Of a DNA stretch of 64,000 nucleotides, positions 22,792 through 33,637 are shown one piece after another (the first letter of the stretch is position 1; every line of letters begins with the position of its first letter). Source of the DNA: a bacterium (GTDB lineage Bacteria > Bacteroidota > Ignavibacteria > SZUA-365); assembly GCA_020444325.1 (NCBI GenBank), contig JAHLLD010000007.1:161287-225286 (forward strand), written 5' to 3'. The translations under genes were made by a program, and so were the position numbers. Under the pieces are notes generated by a model. That model was not told where the DNA came from and made no database searches. It saw nothing but the letters and a program-made list of their open reading frames with translations.

Positions 22792-24300
22792 ATGAAGCAA
22801 TACAATCTTCGGGTCAGCGCGCTGATCATCTTTTCCCTCGCATTTTCCGGCAGCGCCATGGCACAGTGGACGCAACTGGTTTCAGGGACGAGCAAGCCGC
22901 TGCATGGCGTCTTCTCTGTTTCCGCCTCCATGACTGTTGCATGTGGTGACGATGGACTGGTGCTCGGCACCACCAACGGAGGTATGAGCTTCAGCTCAGC
23001 CACAGCTTCCACGACGGAAAATCTCAACAAGATCTTCGTCAGCGGCGTTGCGCTGCCCACTATTACGGTAGTCGGTGACAACGGGGTGATTCGCTCCTCA
23101 ACAAATCTGGGCGCGACCTGGAATTCGCATACTGCGGGCACCACGGAAAACCTCAACGATCTGTTCGTGCATGATCCGACGAACGGCACCACACTCACAA
23201 TCGTCGGCGACAACGGGGTCATTCTGTTCAGCAACAACAGCGGAGCGAATTACGGTCTCAAACTGGCGCCAACCAATGATCCGCTCAACGGTGTCTTTTT
23301 CCGGGATCTCCTCAACGGCATTATCGTGGGCAACAGCGGTGTCATCCTGCGCACCACCAACGGGGGCGCGGCCTGGAGCACCATCACATCCGGCGTAAAC
23401 ACCAATCTCAATCATGTGTTCTTTACCACCATGAATGATGGCTGGATCGTCGGTGATGGCGGACTGATCATGAACACAACCGACGGTGGACTCAACTGGA
23501 GTTCAGTCACGAGTCCGGTAAACACGGACCTGGCACGACTTTCCTTCTCCGATATGAACAACGGCACAGCCGTTGGTGCGGGAGGCGTCATCATCCGTAC
23601 GACGGATGGCGGTGTTACCTGGGCACAGCAGAACAGCGGGGTAACGACGGATCTTCATTCCGTGTTTTTCATCGATGCGAACAATGGGATGGCTGTCGGT
23701 GAAGGCGGACTCATCCTGCGGACAACCAATGGTGGCACCCCCGTAGAGCTGCAATCCTTTTCCGCGAGCCGGATTGCGCGGGGATCAGCACATCTGCAAT
23801 GGACCACAGCCACTGAGACGGATAACTACGGATTTGAAGTGCAGCGCAACATTGGCGCCTCCTGGGAAGTACGCGGCTTCGTCAACGGAGCGGGGAGCAG
23901 TACACAGCGCCAGGATTACTCCTTTGTCGACACCGATCTCCCCTCTACCCGCATCGCATACAGACTGAAGCAGGTAGACATGGACGGCAGTGCTTCCTAT
24001 TCACCGGTGATCGAGCTCAGCAGCGTCTCCTCTTCCGCACTGCAATTTTCACTCGATGCATGGCCTCAGCCCACGACCAACATCGGCACCCTGCAGCTGC
24101 GTCTCGGTGAAAGCGGACACGCGCGCGTTCGCATTTATGACACCAACGGGCGCATCGTCAACGAACTGCATGACGGCTACCTGTCCGCCGGAACCCATGT
24201 CCTGCGCTGGGACGCGACGCGTCTCCCTGCTGGAGCGTATCTCGCGGTTCTGGAATCGAACGGTCACCGCACACAGAAAACTCTCATTCTGCAGAAATAA
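22792..24300 (+). CDS. secreted Ycf48/BNR-like beta-propeller protein with T9SS sorting domain
   Basis: 502 residues from ATG 22792 (GAGGAG 5 nt upstream, preferred to the ATG at 22780). After a signal peptide (ALIIFSLAFSGSAMAQW) comes a series of about seven repeats with the pattern VGDNGVIRSSTNLGATWNS, typical of YCF48/BNR propellers (about residues 25-310). A linker (about 320-400, LQWTTATETDNYGFEVQR) resembles the FN3-like module common before T9SS tails. The last 80 residues (VRIYDTNGRIVNELHDGYL, then LRWDATRLPAGAYLAVLE) are a type A T9SS C-terminal domain. The protein should therefore be exported across the outer membrane. Ligand unknown. Confidence 0.88.
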   Translation: MKQYNLRVSALIIFSLAFSGSAMAQWTQLVSGTSKPLHGVFSVSASMTVACGDDGLVLGTTNGGMSFSSATASTTENLNKIFVSGVALPTITVVGDNGVIRSSTNLGATWNSHTAGTTENLNDLFVHDPTNGTTLTIVGDNGVILFSNNSGANYGLKLAPTNDPLNGVFFRDLLNGIIVGNSGVILRTTNGGAAWSTITSGVNTNLNHVFFTTMNDGWIVGDGGLIMNTTDGGLNWSSVTSPVNTDLARLSFSDMNNGTAVGAGGVIIRTTDGGVTWAQQNSGVTTDLHSVFFIDANNGMAVGEGGLILRTTNGGTPVELQSFSASRIARGSAHLQWTTATETDNYGFEVQRNIGASWEVRGFVNGAGSSTQRQDYSFVDTDLPSTRIAYRLKQVDMDGSASYSPVIELSSVSSSALQFSLDAWPQPTTNIGTLQLRLGESGHARVRIYDTNGRIVNELHDGYLSAGTHVLRWDATRLPAGAYLAVLESNGHRTQKTLILQK

Positions 24301-24311
24301 ACAGACGTACA

Positions 24312-24635
24312 ATGGCCGGAGAAACGGGAAAACCACAATCACCCCTGTCCCTGCAGCGCAAGTATCTCATGCAGGCCGTCGTGGTAATCATCGTTACCGG
24401 ATTGACCATCTATATCCTTTCACAGTTGCTGCCGTTCGCCATCGAAGGGAGATATTTCCACAGTTCTGAAATTTATTTCCTCGCAACGATCGCCAACCTG
24501 GTGTTCTTCCACACCCTTGCGTATCATATTATTGAAGAAACACCGCGCCGTGTGCTTCTCGGCACAGCACTCACAACGCTCATCACCTCTCTGATGATGT
24601 ATGGCGTCTACTATGTTTACAGTCTCACTCTGTGA
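24312..24635 (+). CDS. small membrane protein, three predicted helices
   Basis: 107 residues, starting 12 bp after the T9SS gene. Three hydrophobic stretches are seen: AVVVIIVTGLTIYILSQLL, IYFLATIANLVFFHTLAYHI and LLGTALTTLITSLMMYGVYY. The N terminus is polar (MAGETGKPQSPLSLQRKYL). I recognise no family. Position directly behind the propeller gene suggests one transcript. Confidence 0.65.
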   Translation: MAGETGKPQSPLSLQRKYLMQAVVVIIVTGLTIYILSQLLPFAIEGRYFHSSEIYFLATIANLVFFHTLAYHIIEETPRRVLLGTALTTLITSLMMYGVYYVYSLTL

Positions 24636-24694
24636 CGCCCTGTGGCCTCCAGCGTGAGTCCCGTTTTTTTTAAACCAATCAACTGGGAGTTTAC

Positions 24695-25015
24695 ATGACG
24701 ATTACAACCACACCCGGCATCGAGGGCAAGACCATTCAGGAATACAAGGGCATCGTCACCGGCGAAGCCATCCTCGGAGCCAATATTTTCAAGGACATCT
24801 TCGCAGGTATCCGTGATATCGTCGGTGGAAGGTCCGCGACCTATGAAAACGAGCTGCGCAATGCGAAGGATATCGCCCTGCGGGAAATGCAGGAACGCGC
24901 AGCATCTATGGGCGCAAATGCCATCGTCGGCGTCGATCTCGACTATGAAAATCTTGGCGCAAACGGCGGTATGCTCATGGTTACCGCCAGTGGCACTGCA
25001 GTGGTCGTAGGCTAA
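24695..25015 (+). CDS. YbjQ/UPF0145 family protein
   Basis: 106 residues. Matches the heavy-metal-binding YbjQ family along its full length: [20 protein letters not shown] at the start, [20 protein letters not shown], and [16 protein letters not shown]. These proteins form small oligomers; the physiological role is unsettled. A GGGAG ribosome site lies upstream of the ATG. The gene precedes the ClC channel gene by 73 bp on the same strand. Confidence 0.92.
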   Translation: MTITTTPGIEGKTIQEYKGIVTGEAILGANIFKDIFAGIRDIVGGRSATYENELRNAKDIALREMQERAASMGANAIVGVDLDYENLGANGGMLMVTASGTAVVVG

Positions 25016-25088
25016 TCGGGAAACGGATACAGAGAGTTCGCCCGGGATTCCGTATCTTGCGAATGAACTGCACTCGAATACCGCTGTT

Positions 25089-27197
25089 TTGCAATCCTTT
25101 CTAGAGAACATTTCCAACCGGATCCTCGACCTGCGCGTCGGGCTTGAGCGCTATTTCCATCGCTTCCGAGGCACCGAGCATACCTTCATGGTCATTGTCG
25201 CGGTGATCATCGGACTGCTGGGTGGACTCGGCGCCGTCGCCATACAATGGCTGATCAAACTCTGCCAGAAACTTTTCTGGGGTGAGTGGGCGCTTACGCT
25301 GGATTTCCTGAACACGGTCCCGATTTTCTGGAAAATTGCGATCCCTGTTATCGGAAGTGCGATCGTAGGTGCCGTGGTGTACTACTTCTCGAAGGAAGCA
25401 AAAGGACACGGAGTGCCGGAAGTGATGGAAGCCATTGCGCTCCAGGACGGCAAGATTCGTCCCCGCGTGGTCATCGCGAAACTCTTCGCTTCTTCCGTCT
25501 ACATCGGGGCAGGGGGATCTGTCGGACGCGAGGGACCGGTGATTCAGATCGGGTCATCCATCGGTTCTGCACTCGGACAATTGCTGCGCGTCAATCCACG
25601 GAGGACCAAGACCTTTGTCGCCTGCGGAGCGGCATCCGGCATCGCTGCTGCGTTCAACGCACCGGTGGCCGGCGCACTGTTCAGCGTCGAAATCATTCTC
25701 GGAGATTTTGGTGTCGCACAGTTCAGTCCCATTGTGATCTCCTCCGTGATCGCAACCGTCGTCTCACGACATTTTCTCGGTGATTTCCCGGCATTTGAGG
25801 TACCCGCGTATCACCTGGTGAGTCCGTTCGAACTTCTCCCCTATGCCGTCCTCGGCATTCTGTCAGGTATCGTTGCTCTGCTCTTCACAAAAACGCTCTA
25901 CCGACTCGAAGATTTCTTCGACGACCTCAAGCTGAATGGCATTTTGAAAACCATGATCGGTGGGTTGATCATCGGAGGTATGGGCGTCTTCGTGCCGCAT
26001 ATCTACGGTGTGGGATACGATACCATGAATGCTGCCCTGCTCGGACACCTTTCCTGGGTCACCATGCTGCTGCTGATTTTCGCGAAGATATTCGCCACCA
26101 GCGTCAGTCTGGGTTCGGGCGGATCAGGCGGTGTGTTTGCTCCATCGCTCTTCCTCGGGACCATGACGGGTGGATTTTTCGGGGCACTCGTCCATATGCT
26201 CATGCCCCAGTATTCCGCCTCCTCCGGGGCATACTCGCTCGTGGGAATGGGCGCTGTGGTCGCCGGCGCGACTCACGCACCCATCACCGCTATCCTGATC
26301 ATTTTTGAAATGACTAATGATTACAAAATCATCCTGCCCCTGATGATCGCTTCGATCATCGCGACCGTCTTCACCACGAAGATGTCACGTGAGTCAATCT
26401 ACACGCTTAAATTGCTGCGCAAGGGTATCGATCTTTTCGCGGGGCGAGATGTGAACCTTTTGCGTCATCACCGTGTGCGAGATGTGCTCCGCCGCGATGA
26501 GAACATTATCCTCAACAGCACTTCTCTTCCCGCACTGCTGCAGACCATGCTCGATGGGAAGCATGAAGAGTATTTCGTCGTAGATCAGAACGACAGTTTG
26601 CAGGGCGTGATCACCCTGCAACAGGCAAAGGAGTTCATAGCAGACAGGGATATCCCACCTGAACTCGTGATCGCATCGGATCTCATGCGCACGAACGTCG
26701 AGTGCCTGCAGCCTGATGACAACCTCGATCTCGTCATGCATCAATTCGGCCGCATCGACAGCCGGCAGCTTCCCGTCGTCGAAAATGAGAAGAATCGCAA
26801 GCTGCTTGGACGCGTGCGTGCCAAGGACGTGATCGACATGTACAACAAGGAAATCTTCAAGAAAGATCTGGCGGGGGGAATGCACTCCATCGTATCCGGT
26901 ATGGAACGCGGCCGCACGATAGATGTCTTCGAGACACATCAGATCGTGGAAACGAAAGTCCCCGACCAGTTCATCGGCAAAACCATCAAGGAACTCGATG
27001 TGCGTAACCGATACGGGGTGCAGTTGATTCTCATCCGGAAAGAGGCCGAGACAGGTGCCATGGATTCAGTAGACCCTGCGGAACGTCAGGGCACCATTCC
27101 GGATGCCGACTACGTATTCGAGGAAGGAGATGACGTTCTGCTTCTCGGGGAAAAGGAAAGCATTGAAAGGTTCAGGCACGACAATCCACGTGACTGA
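25089..27197 (+). CDS. ClC-family chloride channel/antiporter with CBS and RCK-C domains
   Basis: 702 residues with a TTG start at 25089 (no ATG in frame before the first helix; start not certain). ClC core signatures: GAGGSVGREGPVIQIG (contains the gating glutamate GREGP), GSGGSGGVFAPSLFLG, and the VGMGAVVAGATHAPITAIL segment. The transmembrane part covers about 25-440. A CBS pair follows (about 455-590, VRDVLRRDENIILNSTSLPA and MRTNVECLQPDDNLDLVM), then a TrkA-C/RCK-C-like domain at the end (ETKVPDQFIGKTIKELDVRN, then FEEGDDVLLLG), a layout seen in prokaryotic ClC proteins regulated by nucleotides. Likely an inner-membrane chloride carrier. Confidence 0.93.
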   Translation: MQSFLENISNRILDLRVGLERYFHRFRGTEHTFMVIVAVIIGLLGGLGAVAIQWLIKLCQKLFWGEWALTLDFLNTVPIFWKIAIPVIGSAIVGAVVYYFSKEAKGHGVPEVMEAIALQDGKIRPRVVIAKLFASSVYIGAGGSVGREGPVIQIGSSIGSALGQLLRVNPRRTKTFVACGAASGIAAAFNAPVAGALFSVEIILGDFGVAQFSPIVISSVIATVVSRHFLGDFPAFEVPAYHLVSPFELLPYAVLGILSGIVALLFTKTLYRLEDFFDDLKLNGILKTMIGGLIIGGMGVFVPHIYGVGYDTMNAALLGHLSWVTMLLLIFAKIFATSVSLGSGGSGGVFAPSLFLGTMTGGFFGALVHMLMPQYSASSGAYSLVGMGAVVAGATHAPITAILIIFEMTNDYKIILPLMIASIIATVFTTKMSRESIYTLKLLRKGIDLFAGRDVNLLRHHRVRDVLRRDENIILNSTSLPALLQTMLDGKHEEYFVVDQNDSLQGVITLQQAKEFIADRDIPPELVIASDLMRTNVECLQPDDNLDLVMHQFGRIDSRQLPVVENEKNRKLLGRVRAKDVIDMYNKEIFKKDLAGGMHSIVSGMERGRTIDVFETHQIVETKVPDQFIGKTIKELDVRNRYGVQLILIRKEAETGAMDSVDPAERQGTIPDADYVFEEGDDVLLLGEKESIERFRHDNPRD

Positions 27198-27214
27198 CCG
27201 CTCTGGCGAAGTAC

Positions 27215-30200
27215 TCAATTCAGAGGGAGACTGATCACAAAACAGGCACCACCGAGTTCCGACGTTTCGTAGCGAAGCTTCCCTCCGTGTCCCTTCACAA
27301 TGACCTCGTGACTCAGGGAGAGTCCCAGTCCCGTACCACTTCCTGCGGCTTTCGTCGTGAAAAACGGTTCAAAGATTTTCTGCTGCAGGTGTTCCGGCAC
27401 ACCGTTCCCGTTGTCCTCAACACGTACGACTGCGAAATTGTCTACCCGCCTCGAGGTGACATGAACCGTGGGTTCAAATGCATCTCCCGCACTACCCGCC
27501 TTCTCGTTCACAGCCTGGAATGCGTTGTTCAGCAGATTCACGAAGACGCGGGCGACATCCTGCTGCACGAGAGGAATCGTGGTGATGCTGTCATCGTAGT
27601 CGCGAATGATTTCAACGGTAAAGTCCTGCACCTGCGCACGCATGCCATGGAAGGCCAACGTCACATATTGGTCGAGGAACTCATTGAGTTTGACCGGCTC
27701 GGCTTCTCCGGCTTTTCCATGCGAATGCAGAAGCATGGAGCGGACGATGCGATCCACGCGTGCGCCATGCTCTGAAATCTTTTCGGCGCTCATCACCAGC
27801 TCGTCAATCAGCGGCGCGATGCGCTCGGCCAGCGGACCCTCATCCGAGTCTCCTTCCTCCAGTTCCTCACGCAATTCCTGTGCAATATCGATCGACGAGA
27901 AGGCGAAGTTATTTACAAAGTTGATCGGGTTCTTGATCTCATGTGCAATTCCCGCCGTCATCTGTCCGAGCGAAGCCAATTTGCTGGCATAGGTCAGCTT
28001 TGTCTGTGTACTTCGCAGTGCGTCAACGGCTTCCGCGAGCGCTTCGCGGCTCACGAGAAGTTCGTCCTCGCGCGAACGCAGTTCCGCCGTAAGCTGCATT
28101 TGCTGCTGCGCCTGCTCATTGAACCGCCTCCTGTTCGCCCTGCGCCTGGATCGCACAATCAGCACCACAACTGCGATCAGTAAAAGAACGACGAGAATCC
28201 TGAACCACGTGGTGGCATACCAGGGAGCGGGAATGATGAACGTGATCTGCGCTCCCGTATTATTCCATGCGCCATGATTGTTGCTTCCCCTCACTTTGAA
28301 GGTGTAGCGTCCGGGTGTGAGTCCGGGAAACATGGCCCTGCGCATATGTGTGCTGTCGGTCCATGTATCCTGCACACCTTCCATCATCCAGCTGTATTCA
28401 TTGCGTTCGGGGTCAGTGAGATCAAGCGCTGCAAAGTCGATCGTCAGAAAAGACGTTCCCGCCGAAAGTTCATATTCCACCCCGGAAGTCTGCGGTAGAA
28501 GGACCAGTCCACCCCTGCGCCGCTGCTGAACGTTGACAGCTGTGATAGCCACGGGCGGAACAGCCCGGTTCCGCTTAATCTGTGAGGGGATGAAGCTGTT
28601 TATACCATTCCCGCCCCCGAAATACATGCGTCCGTCAGGACCTCTTGCGGCCGCTCCCTGGTTGAACTCCTCGGCCTGCAGTCCATCACTGACCCTGAAA
28701 TTTATCACGCTGCGATCTCGCGGGTCATAGACTGAGATACCATGATTACTGCTCATCCAGAAGCGTCCCGCCTCATCCTGCAGCAGACCGTACACAGTAT
28801 TATTCGCAAGTCCATCCTGCTCGGTCAGCCGTGTGATATGCATATCGAGAGAGTCGACGCGATGCAATCCCCCGCCGACACTTCCCATCCATACTGACCC
28901 ATCATCCGCTTCCAGCATACAGGTAATACTACTGCTGCTGATGCCTCCCGGCTCCTGATCGTAATGCGTCCACTTTTTCTTTTCAGGATCGAACGTGTAG
29001 AAGCCCCTCACATTCGTTCCTATCCAGATCTTGCCATTGGAGCTTTCCAGCATGCACCATGGCTGCACGGCGGCTGCACCGGTTGCTTCCGATTTACCGA
29101 GATATTGACGCAATGCAGAACCATCCGCGGGGATGACGTATACGCCGTGATCGCTGCCTATCCACAGCGAGCCGTCTTTGCTTTCGAGCATGGTGAATAT
29201 CTGATTGCCAGCCAGTTCCGTATACGGGACGGGAATTCTTTCGATGCGGTCCCCCTTCGGCTGATAGCAATCGAGTCCGTTCTCACCACCGGCCCACACC
29301 CGACCTTTACTATCGGTGAGCAGTGACCAGGTATGCCAGCTCCTGCTGGATACGACGGCACCGGCATGTTTGCCGATATAACGCCATTGCCCCTGCCCGG
29401 ATGTGCGTATGTGGATTCCGTAATCTGTTGCGATCCACAGACTGCCGTCATTCGTCGTGGTCAGGGCCCAGACCATCCGGTCTTCGGGGCGGGACTCGCC
29501 TCCTCCGATATTGCGCAGATGAGAGAACTGCTCTGTAAGCAGATTGCAGCGATTCAGGCCGCCGTTGGACGTCCCCGTCCATACATTCCCCGATCGATCT
29601 TCAAAAATGGAGAGGACGTAATTGGTGCTCAGGCTGCCCGGTATCGTCTCGTCATGCCGGTAATGCCTCTCCAGTACACCGGGGGCGGACCAGTGCAGAA
29701 CCCCGGCACCGAGGACCCCCATGCAGACACCACCTTCCCGGAGATTGATCAGCGCGGTAATCCGCTGATTATCCCCACCCTCGAAATGGAGCTGTTCGAT
29801 GCGCCCATCTTTATGCAAAACAGTTGCGCCCGCTCCACTGCCGATCCAGAGACGTTGGTCTCTGTCGAACAGCAGACTCCGGATTTCAGTGGCAGGCAGG
29901 CCCTGCGATGTATCACGCACGGTATAGGGTTTGCCCGTTCCGGATGCCGGGTCATATGTGTGAAGACCGTCGTTCGCGGTACCGATCCAGAGGCGGCCAC
30001 GGGCATCCCCGGCAAGACTCCAGATCGAGTCCCGTTTCGCCTGCGCAAGCCTACGGTATTTGACGCGTTCAAAGTTTCCCGCGACCGTCAGCCTGTTCAG
30101 GCCGTTACAGGTTGCGATCCAGAGAACACCATCGGCATCCTCATGGAATGCCGTCACTCTGTCATCACTCAGGCTCCTGGGATCGGTTGGGTCGTGCCTG

Positions 30201-30583
30201 TAGCGGGTCCATTGCTGTTCTTTCGGATCATAGCTGGTGAGCCCATGCCAGGTCCCGATCCACAGAAGGCCATGACGGTCTTCATGCAGTGCCGAAATGA
30301 AGTCGTCTGAGAGAACCGGTATATTCCCCTGCATTTCACGATACACCATGAAGCGGGAGCCATCGAATCGACACAGTCCTTCGCGGGTTCCCACCCAGAG
30401 AAATCCCCTGCTGTCCTGCATAATGCAGGTGACTGTCTGCTGCGGGAGTCCTTCACTGCTCCGGTAATGCGCAAAGTGCATCTGCTGTGCGTGTATTATT
30501 GACCCGCACAGGACAAGCAACACTGCAGTCACAACCCACTGGAGATGCCGGGGTCCTATCGCCATATATATCAAGCGTATCAT
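27215..30583 (-). CDS. propeller-sensor histidine kinase (Reg_prop, Y_Y_Y, HisKA, HATPase)
   Basis: 1122 residues from ATG 30583 (a GTG lies directly before it). After a signal peptide ([18 protein letters not shown]) the periplasmic part has about 13 two-component-regulator propeller repeats with WVGT/WIGT-type cores ([31 protein letters not shown] and others), i.e. two seven-blade propellers, then a Y_Y_Y domain and a membrane helix ([15 protein letters not shown], about residue 795-810). The cytoplasmic part has the phospho-acceptor box [12 protein letters not shown] (H about 881) and an HATPase domain ending with [10 protein letters not shown] and GTGLGLSLS. Unlike Bacteroides hybrid systems, no receiver or AraC domain follows. 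It ends the six-gene signalling operon and probably phosphorylates the REC domain of the SpoIIE-type protein at its start. Confidence 0.94.
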   Translation of the reverse strand: MIRLIYMAIGPRHLQWVVTAVLLVLCGSIIHAQQMHFAHYRSSEGLPQQTVTCIMQDSRGFLWVGTREGLCRFDGSRFMVYREMQGNIPVLSDDFISALHEDRHGLLWIGTWHGLTSYDPKEQQWTRYRHDPTDPRSLSDDRVTAFHEDADGVLWIATCNGLNRLTVAGNFERVKYRRLAQAKRDSIWSLAGDARGRLWIGTANDGLHTYDPASGTGKPYTVRDTSQGLPATEIRSLLFDRDQRLWIGSGAGATVLHKDGRIEQLHFEGGDNQRITALINLREGGVCMGVLGAGVLHWSAPGVLERHYRHDETIPGSLSTNYVLSIFEDRSGNVWTGTSNGGLNRCNLLTEQFSHLRNIGGGESRPEDRMVWALTTTNDGSLWIATDYGIHIRTSGQGQWRYIGKHAGAVVSSRSWHTWSLLTDSKGRVWAGGENGLDCYQPKGDRIERIPVPYTELAGNQIFTMLESKDGSLWIGSDHGVYVIPADGSALRQYLGKSEATGAAAVQPWCMLESSNGKIWIGTNVRGFYTFDPEKKKWTHYDQEPGGISSSSITCMLEADDGSVWMGSVGGGLHRVDSLDMHITRLTEQDGLANNTVYGLLQDEAGRFWMSSNHGISVYDPRDRSVINFRVSDGLQAEEFNQGAAARGPDGRMYFGGGNGINSFIPSQIKRNRAVPPVAITAVNVQQRRRGGLVLLPQTSGVEYELSAGTSFLTIDFAALDLTDPERNEYSWMMEGVQDTWTDSTHMRRAMFPGLTPGRYTFKVRGSNNHGAWNNTGAQITFIIPAPWYATTWFRILVVLLLIAVVVLIVRSRRRANRRRFNEQAQQQMQLTAELRSREDELLVSREALAEAVDALRSTQTKLTYASKLASLGQMTAGIAHEIKNPINFVNNFAFSSIDIAQELREELEEGDSDEGPLAERIAPLIDELVMSAEKISEHGARVDRIVRSMLLHSHGKAGEAEPVKLNEFLDQYVTLAFHGMRAQVQDFTVEIIRDYDDSITTIPLVQQDVARVFVNLLNNAFQAVNEKAGSAGDAFEPTVHVTSRRVDNFAVVRVEDNGNGVPEHLQQKIFEPFFTTKAAGSGTGLGLSLSHEVIVKGHGGKLRYETSELGGACFVISLPLN

Positions 30584-30614
30584 CACTTCCCTTCTGTTCA
30601 GGCTGACAGCAGCA

Positions 30615-31427
30615 TCAAATGTATTGCTCCATCAGCAGTTGCCCCACGGATTGATCAAGCAGCTCAGCGCGACGCAACTCCTCAAACCGGTTGATAAGTT
30701 CACTTGGTTGAGCGCGGTTTTTCTCGCTCCCGCTGATATCCATTGAGATGCGTCCCCTGTGCATCATCAGCAGGCGATCGCCAAAGTGCACAGCATGCTG
30801 CATCGAATGGGTAACCATCAGGACGGTCAGGTGCCCCGTACTGACGATATGTCCGGTAATTTTCAGCACCAGGTCAGCACTCTGGGGATCCAGTGCCGCG
30901 GTATGTTCATCGAGCAGCAGCAGCTTCGGTTCCTGCCATGTCGCCATGAGCATGGTGACGACCTGACGCTGTCCGCCAGAGAGCGTGGAAATCGGCTGCT
31001 TCATCCGCGTTTCGAGTCCGATCCCGAGTCCTGACAGACGATCATAAATCTCATCGCGCAATTCTCTGGTGAGGGCAAATCCGAGATCAAAGGGCTTTCC
31101 GCGGCGGGCCGCCAGTGCGAGATTCTCCTCCACCGTCATATCAGGGACGGTGCCACGGAACGGGTTTTGAAATACACGACCAATATCCCTCGCCCGCAGA
31201 TGCTCTGGCTGCGCGGTGACGTCCTTCCCGTCAAGAATAATGCTTCCCGCATCTACGGATTCACTTCCTGAAATGAGATTCAGGAGCGTGGACTTTCCCG
31301 AGCCGTTCGATCCCACAATGACAATGAAATCCCCTTCCTGGAAACTGAGAGAGAGTGGCTCAAGTGCATGGATGCGTTCAGAGCCGTGTCCATCGAAAGA
31401 CTTCGCGATATTGCGCAGTTCAAGCAT
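30615..31427 (-). CDS. ABC transporter ATP-binding protein (COG1101 type)
   Basis: 270 residues. Walker A GSNGSGKST (about 38-46), Q-loop FQNPFRGTVPDMTVEEN, signature LSGGQRQ and Walker B LLLLDEHTAAL are intact; LMVTHSMQHA gives the switch histidine. The DEHTAALDP form of Walker B and the ELRRAELLD tail are typical of the ATPases paired with TrpX/TrpY-type uptake systems. Its ATG overlaps the permease stop by one base (TGATG). It would power import of an unknown small ligand through the preceding permease. Confidence 0.92.
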   Translation of the reverse strand: MLELRNIAKSFDGHGSERIHALEPLSLSFQEGDFIVIVGSNGSGKSTLLNLISGSESVDAGSIILDGKDVTAQPEHLRARDIGRVFQNPFRGTVPDMTVEENLALAARRGKPFDLGFALTRELRDEIYDRLSGLGIGLETRMKQPISTLSGGQRQVVTMLMATWQEPKLLLLDEHTAALDPQSADLVLKITGHIVSTGHLTVLMVTHSMQHAVHFGDRLLMMHRGRISMDISGSEKNRAQPSELINRFEELRRAELLDQSVGQLLMEQYI

Positions 31428-32371
31428 CAGGCAGCACTCCGCTGTTCAATCCTTCGCTGACGCAGCGCGCGCACCCTGTCAGGCACGAGCAGCGCGAGGA
31501 GAACAATGATGGTCGAAATCAATTTGAAATAGTCACCCGTAAGACCGGTGTACATGAGCAGCGAACGGATGAGCTCATAGATGGTGGCACCGAGGATGGC
31601 GCTGAGCAGTCTTACGGCAAAGGTGCGGTTTTTCAGGAACGTCTCACCAATGAGCACGCAGGCCAGACCGATCACGATGTATCCCACGCCGTCAGTGAGA
31701 GCGACGGATCCATAATACTGCGTCCAGATCGCGCCTGTCAGTGCTGCAAGTGCATTGGACACTGCGAGTGTGGCGACGATATGAAGGGATACATTGGCAC
31801 CGACGGCGCGTGTCGCCTGACCGTTGGAGCCCGCGGCCCGCATTGCCAGTCCGAAACGCGTGCGAAAGAACAGGACCATGGCTGTTGAGAGTACCAGCAC
31901 CATGCCCCCGGAGAACAGCATGGAGACGAGTCGCGCAGGGGAGTACTGCACACCCAGCCCCTGGGTGACATAGCGTGTCCCAAACACGGCCTCCGCCAGG
32001 TCACGGGCATATTCATACAGAGTGATATGGCCTTCGTATGCGAAGGATCCCTGTGTGAGAATAATGAGGTTGATCCCGTAAAGCGCCATGGCCACGAGAA
32101 TACCCGCGAGCATGCGTTCAATCTTGAAGCGGGTGATGAGCAGTCCGGTCATCATGCCGCTGCCAATCCCGCCAAGAGCGCCGAGAACGGTGGCGGAAAT
32201 CGGGTCCATTCCCAGATCTATTAAACGTGCCGCAATCACCGCCCCGAGCACGAACGATCCATCAACAGTAACATCCGGGAAACGGAGGATGCGATAGGAA
32301 AGGAACACGCCCATCGCGAGAGGCGCGAACATGAAGCCCATTGCCAGGGCGCCGATCAGCACGATCATCAT
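31427..32371 (-). CDS. ABC transporter permease (COG4120 type)
   Basis: 314 residues with about eight to nine hydrophobic segments and the opening APLAMGVFLSYRILRFPDVT plus VDGSFVLGA, which is characteristic of permeases of the COG4120 group (branched-chain-like uptake permeases paired with ABC_sub_bind lipoproteins). The start overlaps the STAS gene by 4 bp (ATGA) and the stop overlaps the ATPase start, so all three are tightly coupled. The substrate is not determinable from sequence; characterised relatives take up aromatic amino acids, which is only suggestive. Confidence 0.9.
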   Translation of the reverse strand: MMIVLIGALAMGFMFAPLAMGVFLSYRILRFPDVTVDGSFVLGAVIAARLIDLGMDPISATVLGALGGIGSGMMTGLLITRFKIERMLAGILVAMALYGINLIILTQGSFAYEGHITLYEYARDLAEAVFGTRYVTQGLGVQYSPARLVSMLFSGGMVLVLSTAMVLFFRTRFGLAMRAAGSNGQATRAVGANVSLHIVATLAVSNALAALTGAIWTQYYGSVALTDGVGYIVIGLACVLIGETFLKNRTFAVRLLSAILGATIYELIRSLLMYTGLTGDYFKLISTIIVLLALLVPDRVRALRQRRIEQRSAA

Positions 32372-33606
32372 GGTTCTATCTCCTCCCCTGTGATAGCGGA
32401 AACTTCTTCCTGATGCGAGGTTGCCGGCATTTCCAGTGGATGGACGAACATTGAACCACGGACAAATTCACTCTCATTACTGCTGAGCGTGTTGCGGGCA
32501 TCGTAGAGCAGGTGCAGCACCGTCTGTGTCTGCTCTTCGTCGAACAGTGAACGAATGAAGCGCACAGGATCCACCTGTCCTGCCGGCAGTGGACGGTATG
32601 AAAAGACCGCGGCATGCGCGTGCCCGAATACATTCCGATTCGGCGCGAGACGCCGGAGATACGGTAGTTCCTGGCGGGAAACCACCGCCGACAACACGAC
32701 CATGCTTCTCGGATATGAGGGCTCCGTGGTGAACGCAAACTGCTCGCGGAGGCCGGGGAGCTCCCACTGAAATCCATCCGGTACAGGACTGCGCCGAAGG
32801 GAACAACCGATCAAAGAAGCCGCCTCGGCGAGAATCAGCAGTCCGGCATGGTCGCCGCACTGGTCAAGGGCAAGCTGCGCAAGCCGGGAAAACGACATTC
32901 CTCGTCGTTCCTCCGAAGCTTCAAAGCGAATTTCCTTCGCAAAGCGCGCCTCCACGACCATGCCCGAGTAAAGGGAAATGGAAGGGACAAACACGCCATC
33001 TTCAATCATGTAATCCGGATGATTTCTTTCATCCGTCGGAAGACACACGGTAATACCACCAGCGGAAAGGAATTCCCCGAACTGCTGTTCGACACCAGCA
33101 TCCACGTCGCCGAACGAACCAATGCCAAAAGCGAAATGGGTGGATGGCAGTTTAAGGCTGGGATATTCTGACAGGCTGCCGGATGGCGCAGGATAATATG
33201 CTGCCTGGCCCGGTTCTTCTTCATGGATTGGATACAGGCAGAACGACCCACACCCGTCCTCAAGCTCCTCCATTGGATCATCCTGGCGGGCACTCTCGTC
33301 CCCCGAGGTCCGCAGCAGCAGTTCCGTCAATCCGGAGAGATCGAAAATATTGCGCACCTTGTCGGAAGGATTGTCAATCCGGAGAACGCCGTTGATTGCG
33401 CGCATCTGCTTGAGGTATAACAACAGCACACGCAACCCGGCGGAACTGATAAAGCTCACATCAGCGAGGTCGAGCACGATCTCCGTCGCTCCGCTGCGCA
33501 CGCTGTTCTCAAGTTCCGTGCTCAGGGCATCAGACCAGTACGCATCGAGCTTCCCTTTTACCTGCAGGGTATGATGCTTCCCGGTAACCGAGCGTCCGAT
33601 TTCCAC
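32368..33606 (-). CDS. STAS-domain protein with a large unknown C-terminal domain
   Basis: 412 residues from GTG 33606, chosen because GGAGG lies 4-9 nt upstream; a longer frame to 33669 would overlap the preceding gene. Residues 1-about 105 are a STAS domain of the anti-sigma-factor-antagonist kind: VKGKLDAYWSD, then IVLDLADVSFISSAGLRVLL, with S55 aligning to the phosphorylatable serine of SpoIIAA. The remaining 300 residues are not a family I know; they include a region GGITVCLPTDERN and a segment LAQLALDQCGDHAGLLIL. In partner switching a STAS serine is phosphorylated by a kinase and dephosphorylated by a PP2C phosphatase; a SpoIIE-type phosphatase is encoded two genes upstream. Confidence 0.8.
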   Translation of the reverse strand: MEIGRSVTGKHHTLQVKGKLDAYWSDALSTELENSVRSGATEIVLDLADVSFISSAGLRVLLLYLKQMRAINGVLRIDNPSDKVRNIFDLSGLTELLLRTSGDESARQDDPMEELEDGCGSFCLYPIHEEEPGQAAYYPAPSGSLSEYPSLKLPSTHFAFGIGSFGDVDAGVEQQFGEFLSAGGITVCLPTDERNHPDYMIEDGVFVPSISLYSGMVVEARFAKEIRFEASEERRGMSFSRLAQLALDQCGDHAGLLILAEAASLIGCSLRRSPVPDGFQWELPGLREQFAFTTEPSYPRSMVVLSAVVSRQELPYLRRLAPNRNVFGHAHAAVFSYRPLPAGQVDPVRFIRSLFDEEQTQTVLHLLYDARNTLSSNESEFVRGSMFVHPLEMPATSHQEEVSAITGEEIEP

Positions 33607-33637
33607 AGTACCTCCTTGTTCCGCGCGGGGCGGAATA

